The notes under the pieces: model-generated
What the model saw: the letters and a program-made list of their open reading frames with translations, nothing else
What the model was told of the DNA's origin: nothing
The model's database searches: none
Shown: in pieces, positions 12,120 through 23,504 of the stretch
How positions within the stretch are numbered: position 1 is the first letter of the stretch
How the letters are laid out: the number at the start of each line of letters is the position of its first letter
Position numbers and translations under genes: made by a program
NCBI GenBank assembly: GCA_944472155.2
Contig: OX235275.1
Span: forward strand, 56,747,228 to 56,811,227
DNA length: 64,000 nucleotides
Direction of reading: 5' to 3'
DNA from: Trichobilharzia szidati
Taxonomy: Eukaryota; Platyhelminthes; Trematoda; Strigeidida; Schistosomatidae

Positions 12120-12725
12120 TTACGGCAGTTTATTATAATTATTATCCCCTTAGGTGCCGAGTGGGACCTAGGGCTACCACAGAGCATCTTCATTTTAGCC
12201 TGTTTAATGCAGACCACTTTGGCTGGCTTTACGATCGCTCATAGTCTGCCATCTCCACCTCCCTCATACCACCATCAAAGTGACTCCTAACTCACTGGTT
12301 TCATTCTCATTCCACTCGACCCAACTGTCTCTTCAGCGTGTATCCGAACTATCGCAATATTCTTCGGTATATTTGTTGAGCCACAAGTTCTCACTTGGTT
12401 GGTTACCTATCACAGTTCATTGCTGCTATCTGACCTGCAGTGTATGGGGTAACGTCGCTTGTGGATAAAAGTTTTCAGAAGCCCTTTTTTGTGACGTGAG
12501 CGCCACGTTTCTGAGTCATATAGGCTAACTAGATTGACATGAGTATTGAAATTATGAATCTTTTTCCTTATGCTGATTGCAGAAGATTCCCAGACTGATT
12601 TCAGAGTAATGAAGGCGTTTCCTGCCTTTCTGATTCTACGTTTGACACCCTCATTTACTCTACCTCTAGTTGAAATGATGCTGCTTAGAGAGATGAACGT
12701 CTGTATTGAAGATTTTTCTGTATGA
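12120..12725 (-). mobile_element. RTE-like LINE fragments
   Basis: From 12127 the minus strand ends in the family-type tail (GGATAATAATTA), preceded by a degraded C-terminal region. 12540-12720 is a further block of the same element (compare 21660-21830 and 59480-59640). It lies in the first intron of the micro-exon gene, antisense to it. Confidence 0.6.
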
Positions 12726-13160
12726 GCTGTGTTATTATTATGATTTGAATGATGGCACCTTTTAGGGTCGCAGCTGGGGGGATACTACAAAACGAAGTTG
12801 GACATCATGAAGCTTCATTCCTAACGATTTAAACATGTACTGTGTATATAAAGATAGTTTGTTCTCTGTGTAGCAGTAAATTTGTTGACGTCCAGTAACT
12901 TTTATTTCGATTTCCGATTTCAGCATTGAGAAATTCAGGTTTGGGTGGGAATCTTTGGAACGATAGTAATTCTTTTATGTTAGTCAAGTGGTGCTGTACC
13001 AAAATCCGAAGATTTCTAAAGTCTTTACTTCCAGACATCTGATAGAATTTAGAAATCCATCATGTTTCTTTGCCTCAATCGAAACGGCCCTGGTAGAACT
13101 TAGTGAATACTCAAGACTGGACACTTGATATTAGTTACTCCATAGCGATCAATCACGGTG
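12726..13160. other. No gene recognised
   Basis: A minus-strand frame at 12829-13038 (69 codons) has no motif or family resemblance that I can name. The remainder shows no repeat already seen in the window. Confidence 0.25.
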
Positions 13161-13164
13161 TTGC

Positions 13165-14640
13165 TCATTGTAATATATGTGTAAAACTTGAGCACTGTGG
13201 TAGTAAGTAATTCCATATTAGTTTTGTTTATTAGATGTATCACACAGTGAAACAGTATTATTATTTACTGGATGACACAGTTTCGAACACAATTTATTAT
13301 TGTTCATAGCAAATCAATTATAATCATACAACTTCGAAACTTGAGTTTTATAGTTTTCTTTGTCTATTCTTATTTGTTGTTGGGGTAGTAGAATTTTCCA
13401 GATATCCGGGGGGGGGAAGGTATTGAATCATCCCTACTACACGTGTTTGCAGTTGATTCGATAAATTGGGCTTCTGCTTTCAATCTCTCCCTTCACCCTG
13501 TTACAACATTACATTTCAAACTTGTCATCTTATCCTATCCCATCCTATCTTATGGTTGCGTGTAATTGCATGTGGTCAGTGCTATAACCAAACTATTTTC
13601 TAGATTTCTTATCTTATTCGCGTTGACTAATCTAGATTTTGCTGCTAGGTTTTCATGCTCCACCAGCATAACTGACTGACCCTGTTCTACTACTTTGACC
13701 TATGTATTTGACCTGACAGACATTGCAAGGTATTAGGTGAACTAAATTGTTTTGTTTTAAAGGCTCTACAGGATCCTTTAACCGACAAAGCTTGTTTATA
13801 ATTGAGTTTGTGGGTTTGAATGTCGCTTTTGTTCCTGCCTTGTTAAGAATTCTGCGTAAGGTTTCCGAGGTTCCTTCCTTGTATGGAATATTAATATTGA
13901 TGACGATATGCATGTCAAACATGCGCAAGATAATGACAACACCAACAATAAGGAATCTAAATCATCATTAGTAATTCCATACAACGAAAGAACCTCGGAT
14001 ACCTTACGCCGAATTCTTAACAAGGCAGGATTAAAACTGACTGGTATTCAAACCCACAAACTCAATCAGAAACAAGCTTTGTAGGTTAATGAATAAATCC
14101 TGTGGAGCCTTTAAAACAAAACAATTTAGTTCACTTAGTATCCTGCTTGAATGATTGTCAGGTCAAATACATAGGTCAAACTAGTAGTAGAACGGCGTCA
14201 GTCAGTCAGACTAGCGGAGCGTAAAAACCTAGCACCAAAATCTAGATTAGTTAACGCGAATAAGATAAGAAATCTAGACAATAGTTCGGCAATAGCACCG
14301 ATCACATGCAATTACACACAACTAACCATACAATAGGATGGGATAGGATAAGATGACAGAAGCTTTGTTTATGGAATCAACTGCAAACACGTGTAGTAGG
14401 AATAATTTAACACCTATTCCATACTTCTGGAAGATTCCACTACCCTTACAACAAATAGGAGAGGACAAAGAAAACTATTAAACTCTAGTTTCCAAATTGT
14501 GGGGTTATAATTGATATGCTATGAACAACAATAAATTGGGTTCGAAACTGTGTCATCCAGTAAGTGATACTGCTGTTTCACTGTGTGATATATCTAATAA
14601 ACAAATTAATATGGAGTTACTCACACAAACTGTATCATTT
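13165..14640. mobile_element. Penelope-like element, inverted dimer
   Basis: Two 5'-truncated PLE copies meet near 13960-13970. The left half on the minus strand (13653-13928) reads IPYKEGTSETLRRILNKAGT then LIPCNVCQVKYIGQSSRTG, the linker and GIY-YIG signature. The right half on the plus strand (13970-14230) repeats the same text with mutations. Family H end segments (CACACAGTGAAACAGTATTA) lie at 13190-13330 and, inverted, at 14500-14630. Neither half has an intact endonuclease. The whole is a palindrome of about 1.45 kb in intron 1 of the micro-exon gene. Confidence 0.8.
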
Positions 14641-15300
14641 TAAGGCAAACTGTTTCAGCTGCCCATATTCGTGTAGTCTCGTGTAGTTTAAAGTGGACTA
14701 CCCTGGTATTTAACAATAGGTTTAAAAACGACTCGACTGTTCAACATTTCTGGAGACATTATTTATACGTTTTGGTATTTTTAGGTGCTATTGATTGAGT
14801 AAATTTTGACATTTGAGCACCTGAGGTGATGTTGACATAGGTATTTAACTTGACATTATATTATTCTGTGACAGTGGATTAATTGACTTAAATATCCTTT
14901 TGGCAAAGTTTCAAAAACCCTTGTGATATATTTTTATCGCAGTAAGTGTTCTCTAGTCGCTCAAATCAAACTGACTAAGGTATTTTTAGGAGAAGCTTAC
15001 TCACCTTGTTAGCCTATTATTCGTATAAGTAACGATGCAATGCATATATGAATGACAGATGTATAGTGTATGATGGCAGCAGATAGAATGAAGTGGCCTG
15101 AAAGTATTAAACACCAACTTAACCATTGTCTATGGGGATTACAACGTGTAACCTGGTGATCCTGGGTTCCCGCTGTCATGGTGTCACGGGCAGATGTTGC
15201 TAAATAACTTTAAAGTAAGCGTGAATGACCTATCCGGTGATTATTTCATTCTCATGGGGTTTTAGGGAGTAAGGAATCCTACATTAGAAGATAGTATATC
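14640..15300. other. No gene seen
   Basis: AT-rich intron sequence. No open frame above 60 codons with a recognisable family, and no repeat shared with the rest of the window that I could detect. Confidence 0.3.
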
Positions 15301-15308
15301 TTAACAAA

Positions 15309-15548
15309 GTGCGTCGGTGGCATAGCGGTTAGGACGCTCGCTGACCATGCATATGGTCTGGGGTTCGATCCCCGGCCACCGACGCACTTCTTTACCTCAA
15401 TAAGCCAGAAATAATGCTGGTGAAGAGGAAAGGTTGGGCATGAGGCTAGCAAGCCCATCCTGTAATAAATAAACACTGCTACAAAAACATCAAGCCTCTA
15501 GCTTGAAGCCCTATGTTCCATTGTGAAAGTGAAGGAATAAAAAAATAT
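15309..15548 (+). repeat. SINE, A type (tRNA-like head plus A tail)
   Basis: The head 15309-15387 has an uninterrupted 12-bp terminal stem (GTGCGTCGGTGG with CCACCGACGCAC), an A-box-like GGCATAGCGGTTAGGACG and a B-box GGGTTCGATCCCC. The tail runs through GCTGGTGAAGAGGAAAGGTT to CCCTATGTTCCATTGTGAA and an A-rich end. Sister copies are at 24935(-), 47385(-) and 47655(+). The dispersed copies with a common tail argue for a SINE rather than a working tRNA gene. Confidence 0.75.
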
Positions 15549-15629
15549 ATCTTATCAAATGTGATTACTTTATCTTATGAATAAATGAGTGCCTTACTTA
15601 CTTTTTGTTAATGTTCAACTACTTCTCAG

Positions 15630-15638
15630 GTGGACATG
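15630..15638 (+). CDS. Micro-exon gene, 9-nt exon
   Basis: CTACTTCTCAG precedes GTGGACATG and GTAAGT follows. It is symmetric in phase 1: joined to the A of exon 1 it encodes Ser-Gly-His and leaves one base. So small an exon could arise by chance, but acceptor, donor, phase and strand all fit between exon 1 and the 21-nt exon. Confidence 0.5.
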
Positions 15639-15769
15639 GTAAGTCTCTTTGGATGATTAAACTGTATACATATAAATGTATTGAAAATTATTCATTTCCC
15701 AATTGCCGGACGATAAATGATATATTGTTGGTGATTATGTAACACCCCTAAAGAACCTTTTTCAATTGA

Positions 15770-16400
15770 TGTAAATTTTGAAACACTATCAATGATAGTT
15801 TTGCAAAAATTATATTTGTAAAATCTCAGCGAAATCAATTTGAGTAATTCCAACGTCTCCCGCGTTTCCTGCTAACTGGCAGTCCGAACAACTTCAGGGA
15901 AATTAATCGAAATCAATGTAACAGAGGTTTATGCATAATAACTATGACATAAGAGTGTATTTTTGTGCAATTAACGCCTTACAATCATCACTGGTGAAGG
16001 TTAGGAATAAAATAGAAGAAGGAAACCAACAGAATTGTGTGTACTAGATCAATTATGGGGACTGTGACGTGGTATATGTAGGAGAAACTTCCAGACAGGT
16101 GAATACAAGAGTAAAATTGCATAAACAATATCTAAAGGTGGTTCCGAAGACCTCTGTAGACTTAGAGAAGCTAGAAAACAGACTAACGATTGCACTGTAT
16201 TCGATAGAAATGGGAAGAAAGACTTCGTTAGGACTAAGGTTCTACACAAAGGTTTTGGTTCGTCTAAAGAAAGACTGTGTGCAGAATCCTTACATATATG
16301 AGTGAATCCCAACACTTTGAAAATAAGTGAAGGTGTGGTTTTATCTGTTGCATGTCAAATATTGATTAGTAAATAAAAAATGCAAATGTATCACCAGTTA
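15770..16400 (+). mobile_element. Penelope-like element with GIY-YIG fragment
   Basis: End segment 15800-15940 (ATCTCAGCGAAATCAATTTG, AACTTCAGGGAAATTAATCG) is followed at 16058 by DCDVVYVGETSRQVNTRVKL. This is the start of a GIY-YIG nuclease domain with the Y-x8-R-type spacing; the frame runs to 16305. The same end segment recurs inverted at 17880-18010 and directly at 63480-63600. Only the endonuclease part is present. Confidence 0.7.
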
Positions 16401-16404
16401 ATCA

Positions 16405-16530
16405 TACTTGATCTAATTTTTGATGTGGTTGTGTTCTCTGAGCTGGATAGTTAATTTGCGAAGATTTCATCGCCCTAGTGAGGCTCAGAGAACACAACCA
16501 CATCATAATCATCCACCTGAGCTACAAATC
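16405..16530. repeat. Inverted-repeat fragment, family G
   Basis: TGATGTGGTTGTGTTCTCTG at 16421 is mirrored by CAGAGAACACAACCACATCA at 16485. The same sequence forms the arms of the larger inverted repeat at 45.2-45.76 kb. Confidence 0.6.
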
Positions 16531-17433
16531 TTCTCTAGCATATCTATACTTGGTCTAAATTCCCGACTGTTTATATCTTCTGATGGAGAGGCTAACAAAT
16601 GTTATACAACCGTTTACCCATACACACACACGATTGTATACTGCGTAGACACATATATTTTAGTCGAACGTAATCACTAAAATTCTGACTAAAAGTACAC
16701 GCTGTTTAAAGTGTTTAACAAAAGTAGACTAATATTTGTAAGTTTGAGGTCAACTTTTGATCACAGCTCATAAATAAACGGGTAACCGAATGCGTAAATA
16801 GTGGAGTCTAAGCCCACTTAGTAGATACTGGATGCTCGACAAAACTTAACTCGGCGTTCTCAGTTAATCTGTCCAGAGGAGCTCGATTACGTCTTCTATG
16901 AGTAGCAGAAGAGTTTGCAGTCTATTCCAGAGGACCGACTCTTTGTATGCAGAAGAAGTATGTTCAATAGCAATGTTTACCTTGGTCTACAATAAGGCCA
17001 ATAAATCCTTCATAAACACTAGCTCTAAATTCCTGTCGCAATATTCTTTTCTTCTTCTTCTATTCCTTTTTCCATTGACAAACCTTTATTTTCGACTTTT
17101 TATAATTTCATGACCTTTCTTATGATTTTATTACCTTAGGTTTAATTAGTGCTTTTCTAACTTGTTATCGTATTTACAAAATCGTGTTCATTTCACTTCA
17201 CTAAATTCATTATTATTATTATTTGATAATCATTCACCAATAGCGCTTGTAATTTTACACCATATCACCATTATTATTTTACTGTCATTATTTTCACCCT
17301 TGAACTTATGTCTAGTCCACCCCATTCGTTGGTTTATTTTCTGTAGTATTCATACTGTCTGCCTCAAACCATTGATTACACTCACTCTCGAAACCTGTAT
17401 TTTTGTAACTTGAATATTCCCCTAATTTGTTCA
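16530..17433. other. PLE-flank sequence, no gene
   Basis: 16700-16770 (AGTGTTTAACAAAAGTAGAC, TTTGTAAGTTTGAGGTCAAC) is the reverse complement of 63650-63720, so this is PLE end material. The rest is AT-rich, with chance frames at 16898-17113 and 17162-17413. Confidence 0.4.
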
Positions 17434-17787
17434 GAACAAAAATAGTTAGAGAGAACAATCGTGGTCTCAGTAAATTCGCCTTCAGGCTCTACAATAATAA
17501 ATCCATCAATTTAAGCATACGATAGCCAGACAGCCAGTAAAGGCAAATTAGAATCATATCAGAAACTGTGTTGTGGAACATTTATAAGATGGGATGGGAC
17601 AATAGTCAAAACTAACTGACAATTGTCCCATCCCATCTTATACATGTTCCACAAAACAGTTTCTGATATGATTCTAATTTGCCTTTACTGGCTGTCTGGC
17701 TATCGTATGCTTAAATTGATGGATTTATAATTGTAGAGCCAGAAGAACTTATTGAAACCACGATTGTTTGCTCTAACTATTTTGTTC
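17434..17787. repeat. Near-perfect hairpin, about 170-bp arms
   Basis: Arms 17434-17603 and 17622-17787 are close reverse complements around an 18-base centre. Matching landmarks are GCATACGATAGCCAGACAGC with GCTGTCTGGCTATCGTATGC, and GATGGGATGGGACAAT with ATTGTCCCATCCCATC. The arms differ by a few substitutions and short indels. It contains GCTCTACAAT-type PLE end sequence and is probably a folded PLE terminus. Confidence 0.85.
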
Positions 17788-17869
17788 ATACAATTTTGTT
17801 TTTTATATTTTCATTCCTCTTGCATGGCTCATATGATTGGAAAAATTTTCTTTAAAAACAAGCGATGTC

Positions 17870-18020
17870 TTTTGTGTACATAAACCTCTGTTATGTTAAG
17901 TTCGACTTATTTCCCTGAATAAGTTTGGACCACCAGTTAGCAGGAAACGCAGGAAACATTGGAATTACTAGTTTCAATTTCACTGAGATTTTAGATATAT
18001 AATTTTTACAAATGTCTACT
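17870..18020 (-). mobile_element. PLE end segment, inverted partner of 15800-15940
   Basis: AACCTCTGTTATGTTAAGTT, GGAAACATTGGAATTAC and TTTCACTGAGATTTTAG are the reverse complement of the segment at 15.8-15.94 kb. The 15.77-18.02 kb block is therefore bounded by inverted PLE ends. Confidence 0.65.
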
Positions 18021-18329
18021 TCTCACTCTGTGCCCAATTATATTTTGGAACTATTCACTCAAATCTTGATCACAGTTCATATGAATAATTAATGATGCTG
18101 TTATTTTGTGTTCCAGCCTGAATTTCTTGAAATATTCAGCGTGTGTAATTTGACCACCTTTCTACAATGTTTATAATACATCAGCGTATTTGTGTCCGCT
18201 GACTTGGATGATATAAGAATAGAACCTCGGCAGTTGAACATTATTTCATCAAAGAATTAATTTATTTGATAAATGATATCAAGACTTTGGTAACATTCTC
18301 AGGAGTTGGTTTGTGAGGATTAGATCTGG

Positions 18330-18715
18330 TTTTACGACTTCGACCACGGATTGATATTACTTAGAGAACCTTTGATGCTCGCTAGTGACTTGCTAAAGGA
18401 TGGGGTTTCCTGGAGTTCTAGTGAGAAGTCGTGACCAGTGACGTCCAACCAGTCAAGTGTGAGGATGGATGCCTCACCGATGACATTGGTTGGTGGTCGC
18501 GCTAAATCGCGAATTGGTAGAAGTTAGAATTCATGGGCTGAATGGTATACGAGCTTGCCTTGCAACCGGAAGGTCCTAGGTACGAACCCAGGACCTTGTG
18601 GGTGCATACTGCCAATGACTCTCAAACTAGGATGAAACAACTGTCCAGTCCTCCAAGCTGGTTTTCAATGGTTCTCTAAGTGATATCAATCCGTGGTCAT
18701 ATTTTCATAGTAATT
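18330..18715 (+). repeat. T-type tRNA-derived hammerhead repeat
   Basis: The head contains GCTGAATGGTATACGAGCTT and an anticodon-loop-like CTTGCAA. It is followed by GTGCATACTGCCAATGACTC, the hammerhead region, then AACTAGGATGAAACAACTGT. The core is mutated (CTGATGA has become CCAATGA), so self-cleavage is unlikely here. The body upstream matches 6000-6180 reversed. Confidence 0.7.
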
Positions 18716-18949
18716 ATGAGTGGTGAATTGTGCTCAAAACGTTAGGAGTAAGTAGCACCTATATCATGGTGTGATTTTATCAAATCAGTTTGCTCTGAGT
18801 TGGATGATTTAACTGCAGTGTTCTCATTATCTTTCTGGACAGTATTATGGAGTAGGCATTCCAGATGCGCCATGAATTTACTAGTCATGTCCTCTGATGA
18901 TGTAAATTCATTGTTTCAAGGGATTTTCGAACCCTCGTGATTGACCTTC

Positions 18950-19220
18950 TGTAGGACTGTAGTGAATATTTTTATTGGACACTAGTCAGTAACTAATGTA
19001 ATGTGTGTGTTTAGTCCTATCTTTGGTGCAGACTGAATTCTATCAGTCACGTTTGCAATGCGGCCACCATGCCACTAGGTTGCTCTCCATCACGGTGTAC
19101 TGTGAATTGTTGGTATAAGGTGGTTGGAGGCAATCAGTAGGAAGCCTTGGACACTACCCAGGTTTCGTGCTAGTTGGAATCCATCAGCAAGGATTATCTG
19201 TAACCTTGATGTACAGTGTA
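18950..19220 (-). repeat. D-type hammerhead repeat
   Basis: The reverse complement carries CTTGCTGATGGATTCCAACT then AGCACGAAACCTGGG. This is the D hammerhead with an altered core (CTGATGGA in place of CTGACGA). The body is TGATAGAATTCAGTCTGCAC-like. It is the same family as the intact pair at 49.4-49.8 kb. Confidence 0.7.
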
Positions 19221-19229
19221 GATTGACAA

Positions 19230-19700
19230 CAAAGGTCATAGGTTTTATTTGAATAGAGAAAGAACGGAAATATTTACAGGATGATACAAGCTTGTTTTAT
19301 TCCGTGGATTCTTTTCAACTGCCTACATCCTAAACAAAATCAAATTATAAGTTTCAACGTTTCTGAACATACGTTTTCACGGTGACTTCACGTTATACAT
19401 AGAAAGTATAAGCAACATGTTTTCAAAAAGTGATGCAAGTAGACTAAGTGTTAAAAGAGTAACTGCATATAGTATAACTGGACAATGCGGAGTAGAGTTC
19501 AGATTTCGCTTGGAAACAAGGACTGACTAGAGACAGAATACAAGATGGAACAACACAGTGAATTTATGCATATTATGATGGAGATTTCAGGATGATGAAG
19601 GTATATAATTAAGCAAAATTATATGATAAGGCAAACAGTTAGGGAGATCAAGAAAATTAATAGTGAGTTCAACTCAGTGAGTGAAAATCAAAATCAAAAT
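19230..19700. other. No gene seen
   Basis: Intron sequence, purine-rich on the + strand (19440-19700). Nothing is recognised except PLE-like wording towards the next element. Confidence 0.25.
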
Positions 19701-19719
19701 TAAGTGGGGTATAACGCGA

Positions 19720-20290
19720 CAGAACAAAACATTTACTGTTATCAGGGCAGTGAGAGAATAGTCACACTATCTTTCTGTATACAGAGAATGGGTTTAAGTC
19801 TTTTGATAACAAGATTTAATAAGGAAAAAAGTAACCATGGTTTTCTTTGTATATTAATTATTTTGAAAGCCTGACTAATTTTCCCTGAATGTCCCGTATC
19901 AATGAGGTGTCTGGCAGTTGCATCTGAGAAAACCTTTGCTGCCTTTCATGTGGATACTTTTATGGATTTACTCAGAAAATCTAGCAGACGATTTCTTAGC
20001 GTGCTGCAAAGTGGAATGAGTCTGGAGGCGGGAAATGTTCTTTTCAATGAACCTTTAGCTCTTTTTTCGGTTCTTGTGAATACTTCTCCCTCCTTGTACG
20101 CTGAACAGTTAAAAAATTAGTTTTTTTCGTGTCTAGGTGTTTTTGCATATTTCATATTTCGTTATGAACTTTCACAGTTGCCCATTTTCGATAAGGTTCT
20201 TTCGATAACTGCGAATTCCCCTTCATTTATATCTTCTGAACATAAGGCTCTACCTCTGCTAAAGAGTGTTCTTACTTGGCTTCATATGTT
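19720..20290 (-). mobile_element. Penelope-like element, linker and endonuclease fragment
   Basis: The minus strand from about 20110 reads YKEGEVFTRTEKRAKG, a variant of the IPYKEGTSE linker seen at 13.7 and 38.6 kb. Near 19900 it has HLIDTGHSGKISQAFKIIN, the His-containing C-terminal part of the GIY-YIG module. The central YIG motif is missing. Confidence 0.55.
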
Positions 20291-20379
20291 GCCATCTGAT
20301 CTATGCTAATGTGTTGGTTGACAGTAGATTTATCCGAGTTTACTTTGGTTAACAACTAGTAAATTTTATGCCCTTACAG

Positions 20380-20400
20380 ATACCGTGCACGTGGGATCAG
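20380..20400 (+). CDS. Micro-exon gene, 21-nt exon
   Basis: TTTTATGCCCTTACAG precedes ATACCGTGCACGTGGGATCA plus G, and the donor is GTGAGA. It is symmetric in phase 1. With the preceding G it encodes D-T-V-H-V-G-S and leaves G. The good acceptor and donor and the exact multiple of three make it one of the stronger exons. Confidence 0.62.
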
Positions 20401-20699
20401 GTGAGAACTACTTTTACCTTCCAATATGAATTATTTTTATTTTTATTATTCTAACAATTGTGTTGCACTCCAAGCTGTGGAATTTATCAGCCACGATTTC
20501 TAGACCCTTCTAGGGATTATGTTATATGCTATTCCAATGGAGAGTGAATTTGGTATATGCGATAACCAAAATCGGATTATTATGTTCTGAACTCAAGGAG
20601 TCATTCGTTGCGTTCTTCAGTATATCTTGCCAAACGTCTGCGAGTTGCGCGTAGTCAAACCATTTTTCCAATAATATTAAAAGAACACGTTTATTTGAA

Positions 20700-20960
20700 A
20701 GGACTTGTGGTTATTATATGGTTGGAGGCAATTAGCAAGAAGCCCTGCGAGACTTAGATTTTGTGCCTGTCGACACTCACCAGTCAGCAAGGCTTATCCT
20801 CAATCCTGAGGGAACCTATATCTCATTTGAGATTAGTAATTAGGGTCACGCAATGCTGCAGTCAGGGGCGTTACCACTAGACTATTTAGGCTTGCAGTCC
20901 ACCTGCTGTTGGACTAGTTTCATGTGTCCAGTCTGTGGTACTACTCAGCAACACTAACAT
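20700..20960 (-). repeat. D-type hammerhead repeat, degraded
   Basis: ATGGTTGGAGGCAATTAGCA, CACTCACCAGTCAGCAAGGC and GCAGTCAGGGGCGTTACCAC follow the D unit in reverse. The CACGAAAC core is lost (TTTCGTG has become TTTTGTG), so the ribozyme is broken. Confidence 0.6.
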
Positions 20961-21184
20961 ATAGAAACGTAAAGTTACCTTGACAATGCTTCTGGGCGGC
21001 TACACTCATCCAACAGTTTCTTAGGTATAAAATAAATTCCGTATGACAAAATCACTGAGCCAAGTTCAGCGGTAAGAAGTATCTGAGAACCCAGAAGAAT
21101 ATTCCACACAAGGTGGAATCGAAACTCTGTCAGCAAAAATCACGCATTGGACAGTCCGAGGTCAAAATAACCTCGACTTTATTT

Positions 21185-22340
21185 AAACGAAATTATTATT
21201 TATATTATTATTGTTCCCTTGGGTTCCTAGTGGAACATAGGGCTTCAACTGCACGCCTCCACTTGCTTCTGTCTTCTGATGTACTTTTCACTTGCATCCA
21301 AGTTAATCCATACTGTTTCAGTTCCTCTTCACACGATCTCCTCCATGTCACTCTTGGACGTCCCAATCACTGCTTCTCTTTCGGGTTCCACTCGAGTTAT
21401 GGCCTGACGCGCGATGTCACCCAATGGCCTCCTCAGCGAGTGTCCGATCCATCTCCACTTTCTCCTGCATATTTGTTGAGCGATTGGTTCTTCTTTTGTT
21501 TGTTCCCATAGCTTCTTGTTTGTGATTCTTTCCGGCCATCTGATCTTTAGTAGTAGAGAGTGAAGACAGTTGTTGATAAAGGTCTGCAACAGGCTGTTTG
21601 AAATATTCTTTGTTACCCACCACGTTTCTGATCCATATAGAAGAACTGACTGACTTGACGTTTGTATTGAAAATCCGAATTTTGTTGTTGATGCAGGCTG
21701 AGTGACGAAGATTTCCAGATTGGTTTCAGGTTGATGAATGTGTTTCTTGCCTTCCCGATTCACGATTTGACATCTTCGTCCGTTCCTCCTGTAGTTGAGA
21801 CAATGCTCCCTAGATAAGTGAAAGAAGTAACCTCTTTCAAATCCCTCCCGTTGATGGTGATTGGCGCTGGATGTTGCTGCTGCTGTTGTTGTTGTTGGTT
21901 GGTTTTTTTCATAACCTCCGTCTTGTCTATATTCACCTGGAGTTCTGTCTTTGCTGCTTCTTCGATCACTTTGTCGTTTTTCGCTTGTAAGTCTTCGATC
22001 TTGTGTGACATCAAACATAAATCATCCACGCGCGAAATCCAGGTCTCCTAGGTTCTTCACGTCGGTCCAGGATATCTCTGTCTTCTCGTCTGATGCATAA
22101 TCCAGTCCACCACAATTAGGAATATCATTGATGATAATAAGCACCATTGTCTGACTCCTGTGTTTACTCTAAACGCCTCGCTGAGTTTTCCGTTGTGGAT
22201 CACTTGACATGTGCCATTGTCATACAGCTGTTGAATAAGGTTGATGAGTATTTGGGATAGGCCGTAGTACTCGAGTAGTTTCCAAATTACTTCGCGGTCA
22301 ACGCTGTCGAAGGCCTTCTCAAAGTCAGTAACAACACATC
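21185..22340 (-). mobile_element. RTE-like LINE, C-terminal half with the longest open frame
   Basis: Minus-strand frame 21329-22018 runs 229 codons. It contains SVLLYGSETWWVTKNISNSL and ICRRKWRWIGHSLRRP, the conserved C-terminal region of RTE/SR2 LINEs. The neighbouring frame 21760-22029 holds LMSHKIEDLQ (after the FADD box) and TSFTYLGSIV. A frameshift near 21.8 kb divides the two. The 3' end is at about 21187 with an ATAATAATA tail. It is the best-preserved RTE copy here, but it lacks the endonuclease and the upstream reverse transcriptase. Confidence 0.85.
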
Positions 22341-22554
22341 ATCTATACCATTACACGACCATAAGAAGAAGCATAGAGATTAAGTATTACACAAGAACAA
22401 AGACAAATTATAAAAATTAAGCTGACAGGTGATGTACAAAATTCAGAGTATAGATATACAGTCTAGGCAAAGGAAGGATGATAACTAAAAAGTTAGATGA
22501 AACAACATTATCATCAGACAGCTCAGGTGGATTTTTTCAAACAATTGATTGGGG

Positions 22555-23085
22555 GATTTCATCATGAGCTTGCGTCAGTTAGAGAACCATTGGAGAAGCA
22601 CCATTGAAGTACTGGACGGCTGTTTCGTCAGTCTACTTTGGGACTCTTCATCAGTACGCACCCATATCACGGAGTTCGAACCCAGGACCTTCTGGTTACA
22701 AGGCTAGCGAGCTAATCCGTAGATCATTAAGCCACTGGGAATCGATTCAGTGGCCAATGAATTCTAGTGGGAAGCCGTGACCAGTAGAGTACAGCAGGTT
22801 GAAGGTGAGGCAGTAACTCATCGAAGAAGAAGACATTGCGAGGTGGTCGCGCTATGCCATGAATCGGCAGAAGTTAGAATTCATGTGGTGGAAATTGGAT
22901 AAAGTCCCAGTGGCCTTGTAACCAGAAGGCCCTGGGTTCGAACCCCGCACTGTGGGTGCGTGCTGATGATTAGTTCTAGACTAGGCTGACGAGACAGCTG
23001 GCTATCCAGTACTCCCAGGTGGTTTTCCAATGGTTCTCTAACCGATGTCAGCTCATGATTAAATCCTCCAACCAATCAAACCAAA
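22555..23085. repeat. T-type repeats in inverted pair
   Basis: 22565-22770 is a minus-strand copy (TTAGAGAACCATTGGAGAAG to TTAAGCCACTGGGA). 22870-23080 is a plus-strand copy (GTAACCAGAAGGCCCTGGGT, GTGCTGATGATTAGTTCTAG, GACTAGGCTGACGAGACAGC). Both hammerhead cores are mutated at GAAAC. Confidence 0.65.
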
Positions 23086-23500
23086 AAATCCCTACATAAA
23101 CCAATACTTGACAATTTTCAAACAATTATCTAGCTAAATTATATGTTTTGTGAATAATTACTGGTCATTTTTCCTGCAGCCGTCATCTGTGATAAACAGC
23201 ATAGTGAAATTAAAATGAATCGATAAGAGAGAAAATCAATTGGTCATCATAATAAGTACTGCATCATCCTGCACTAAAAACTCCATTGATGATGGGTACG
23301 AGCAGACAGAGTGGAAACAATTCATCTATTAGTGTCTAGCATAACTGAACTATAACTCCAAGAGAATAGAAGATGGAAATAATTAATAACTGAACACTTG
23401 AGACTCCGTTGTAAACTAATATTTTCTGCAGTTTTTCTGAGCTATTTTCAGCGCTATCAAAAGTCATCAGTCTTGTTTATGGTACATTGAGACAAATTAT
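23085..23500. other. No confirmed gene; one weak micro-exon candidate
   Basis: CATTTTTCCTGCAG at 23166-23179 is a strong acceptor followed by CCGTCATCT (23180-23188, 9 nt, phase-1 compatible). The donor would be the poor GTGATA, so it is not called as an exon. Confidence 0.25.
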
Positions 23501-23504
23501 GTTT

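Noticed and set aside
15309..15387. tRNA gene at the SINE A head
   Set aside because: The acceptor-like stem is 12 bp long, the same head recurs at several loci with a common non-tRNA tail, and the anticodon arm is irregular. It is a SINE.
17162..17413. 83-codon plus frame rich in Leu and Ile
   Set aside because: AT-rich chance frame without conserved motif or supported start.
23180..23188. 9-nt micro-exon CCGTCATCT
   Set aside because: Acceptor strong and length symmetric, but the donor GTGATA is poor. Not enough to call.
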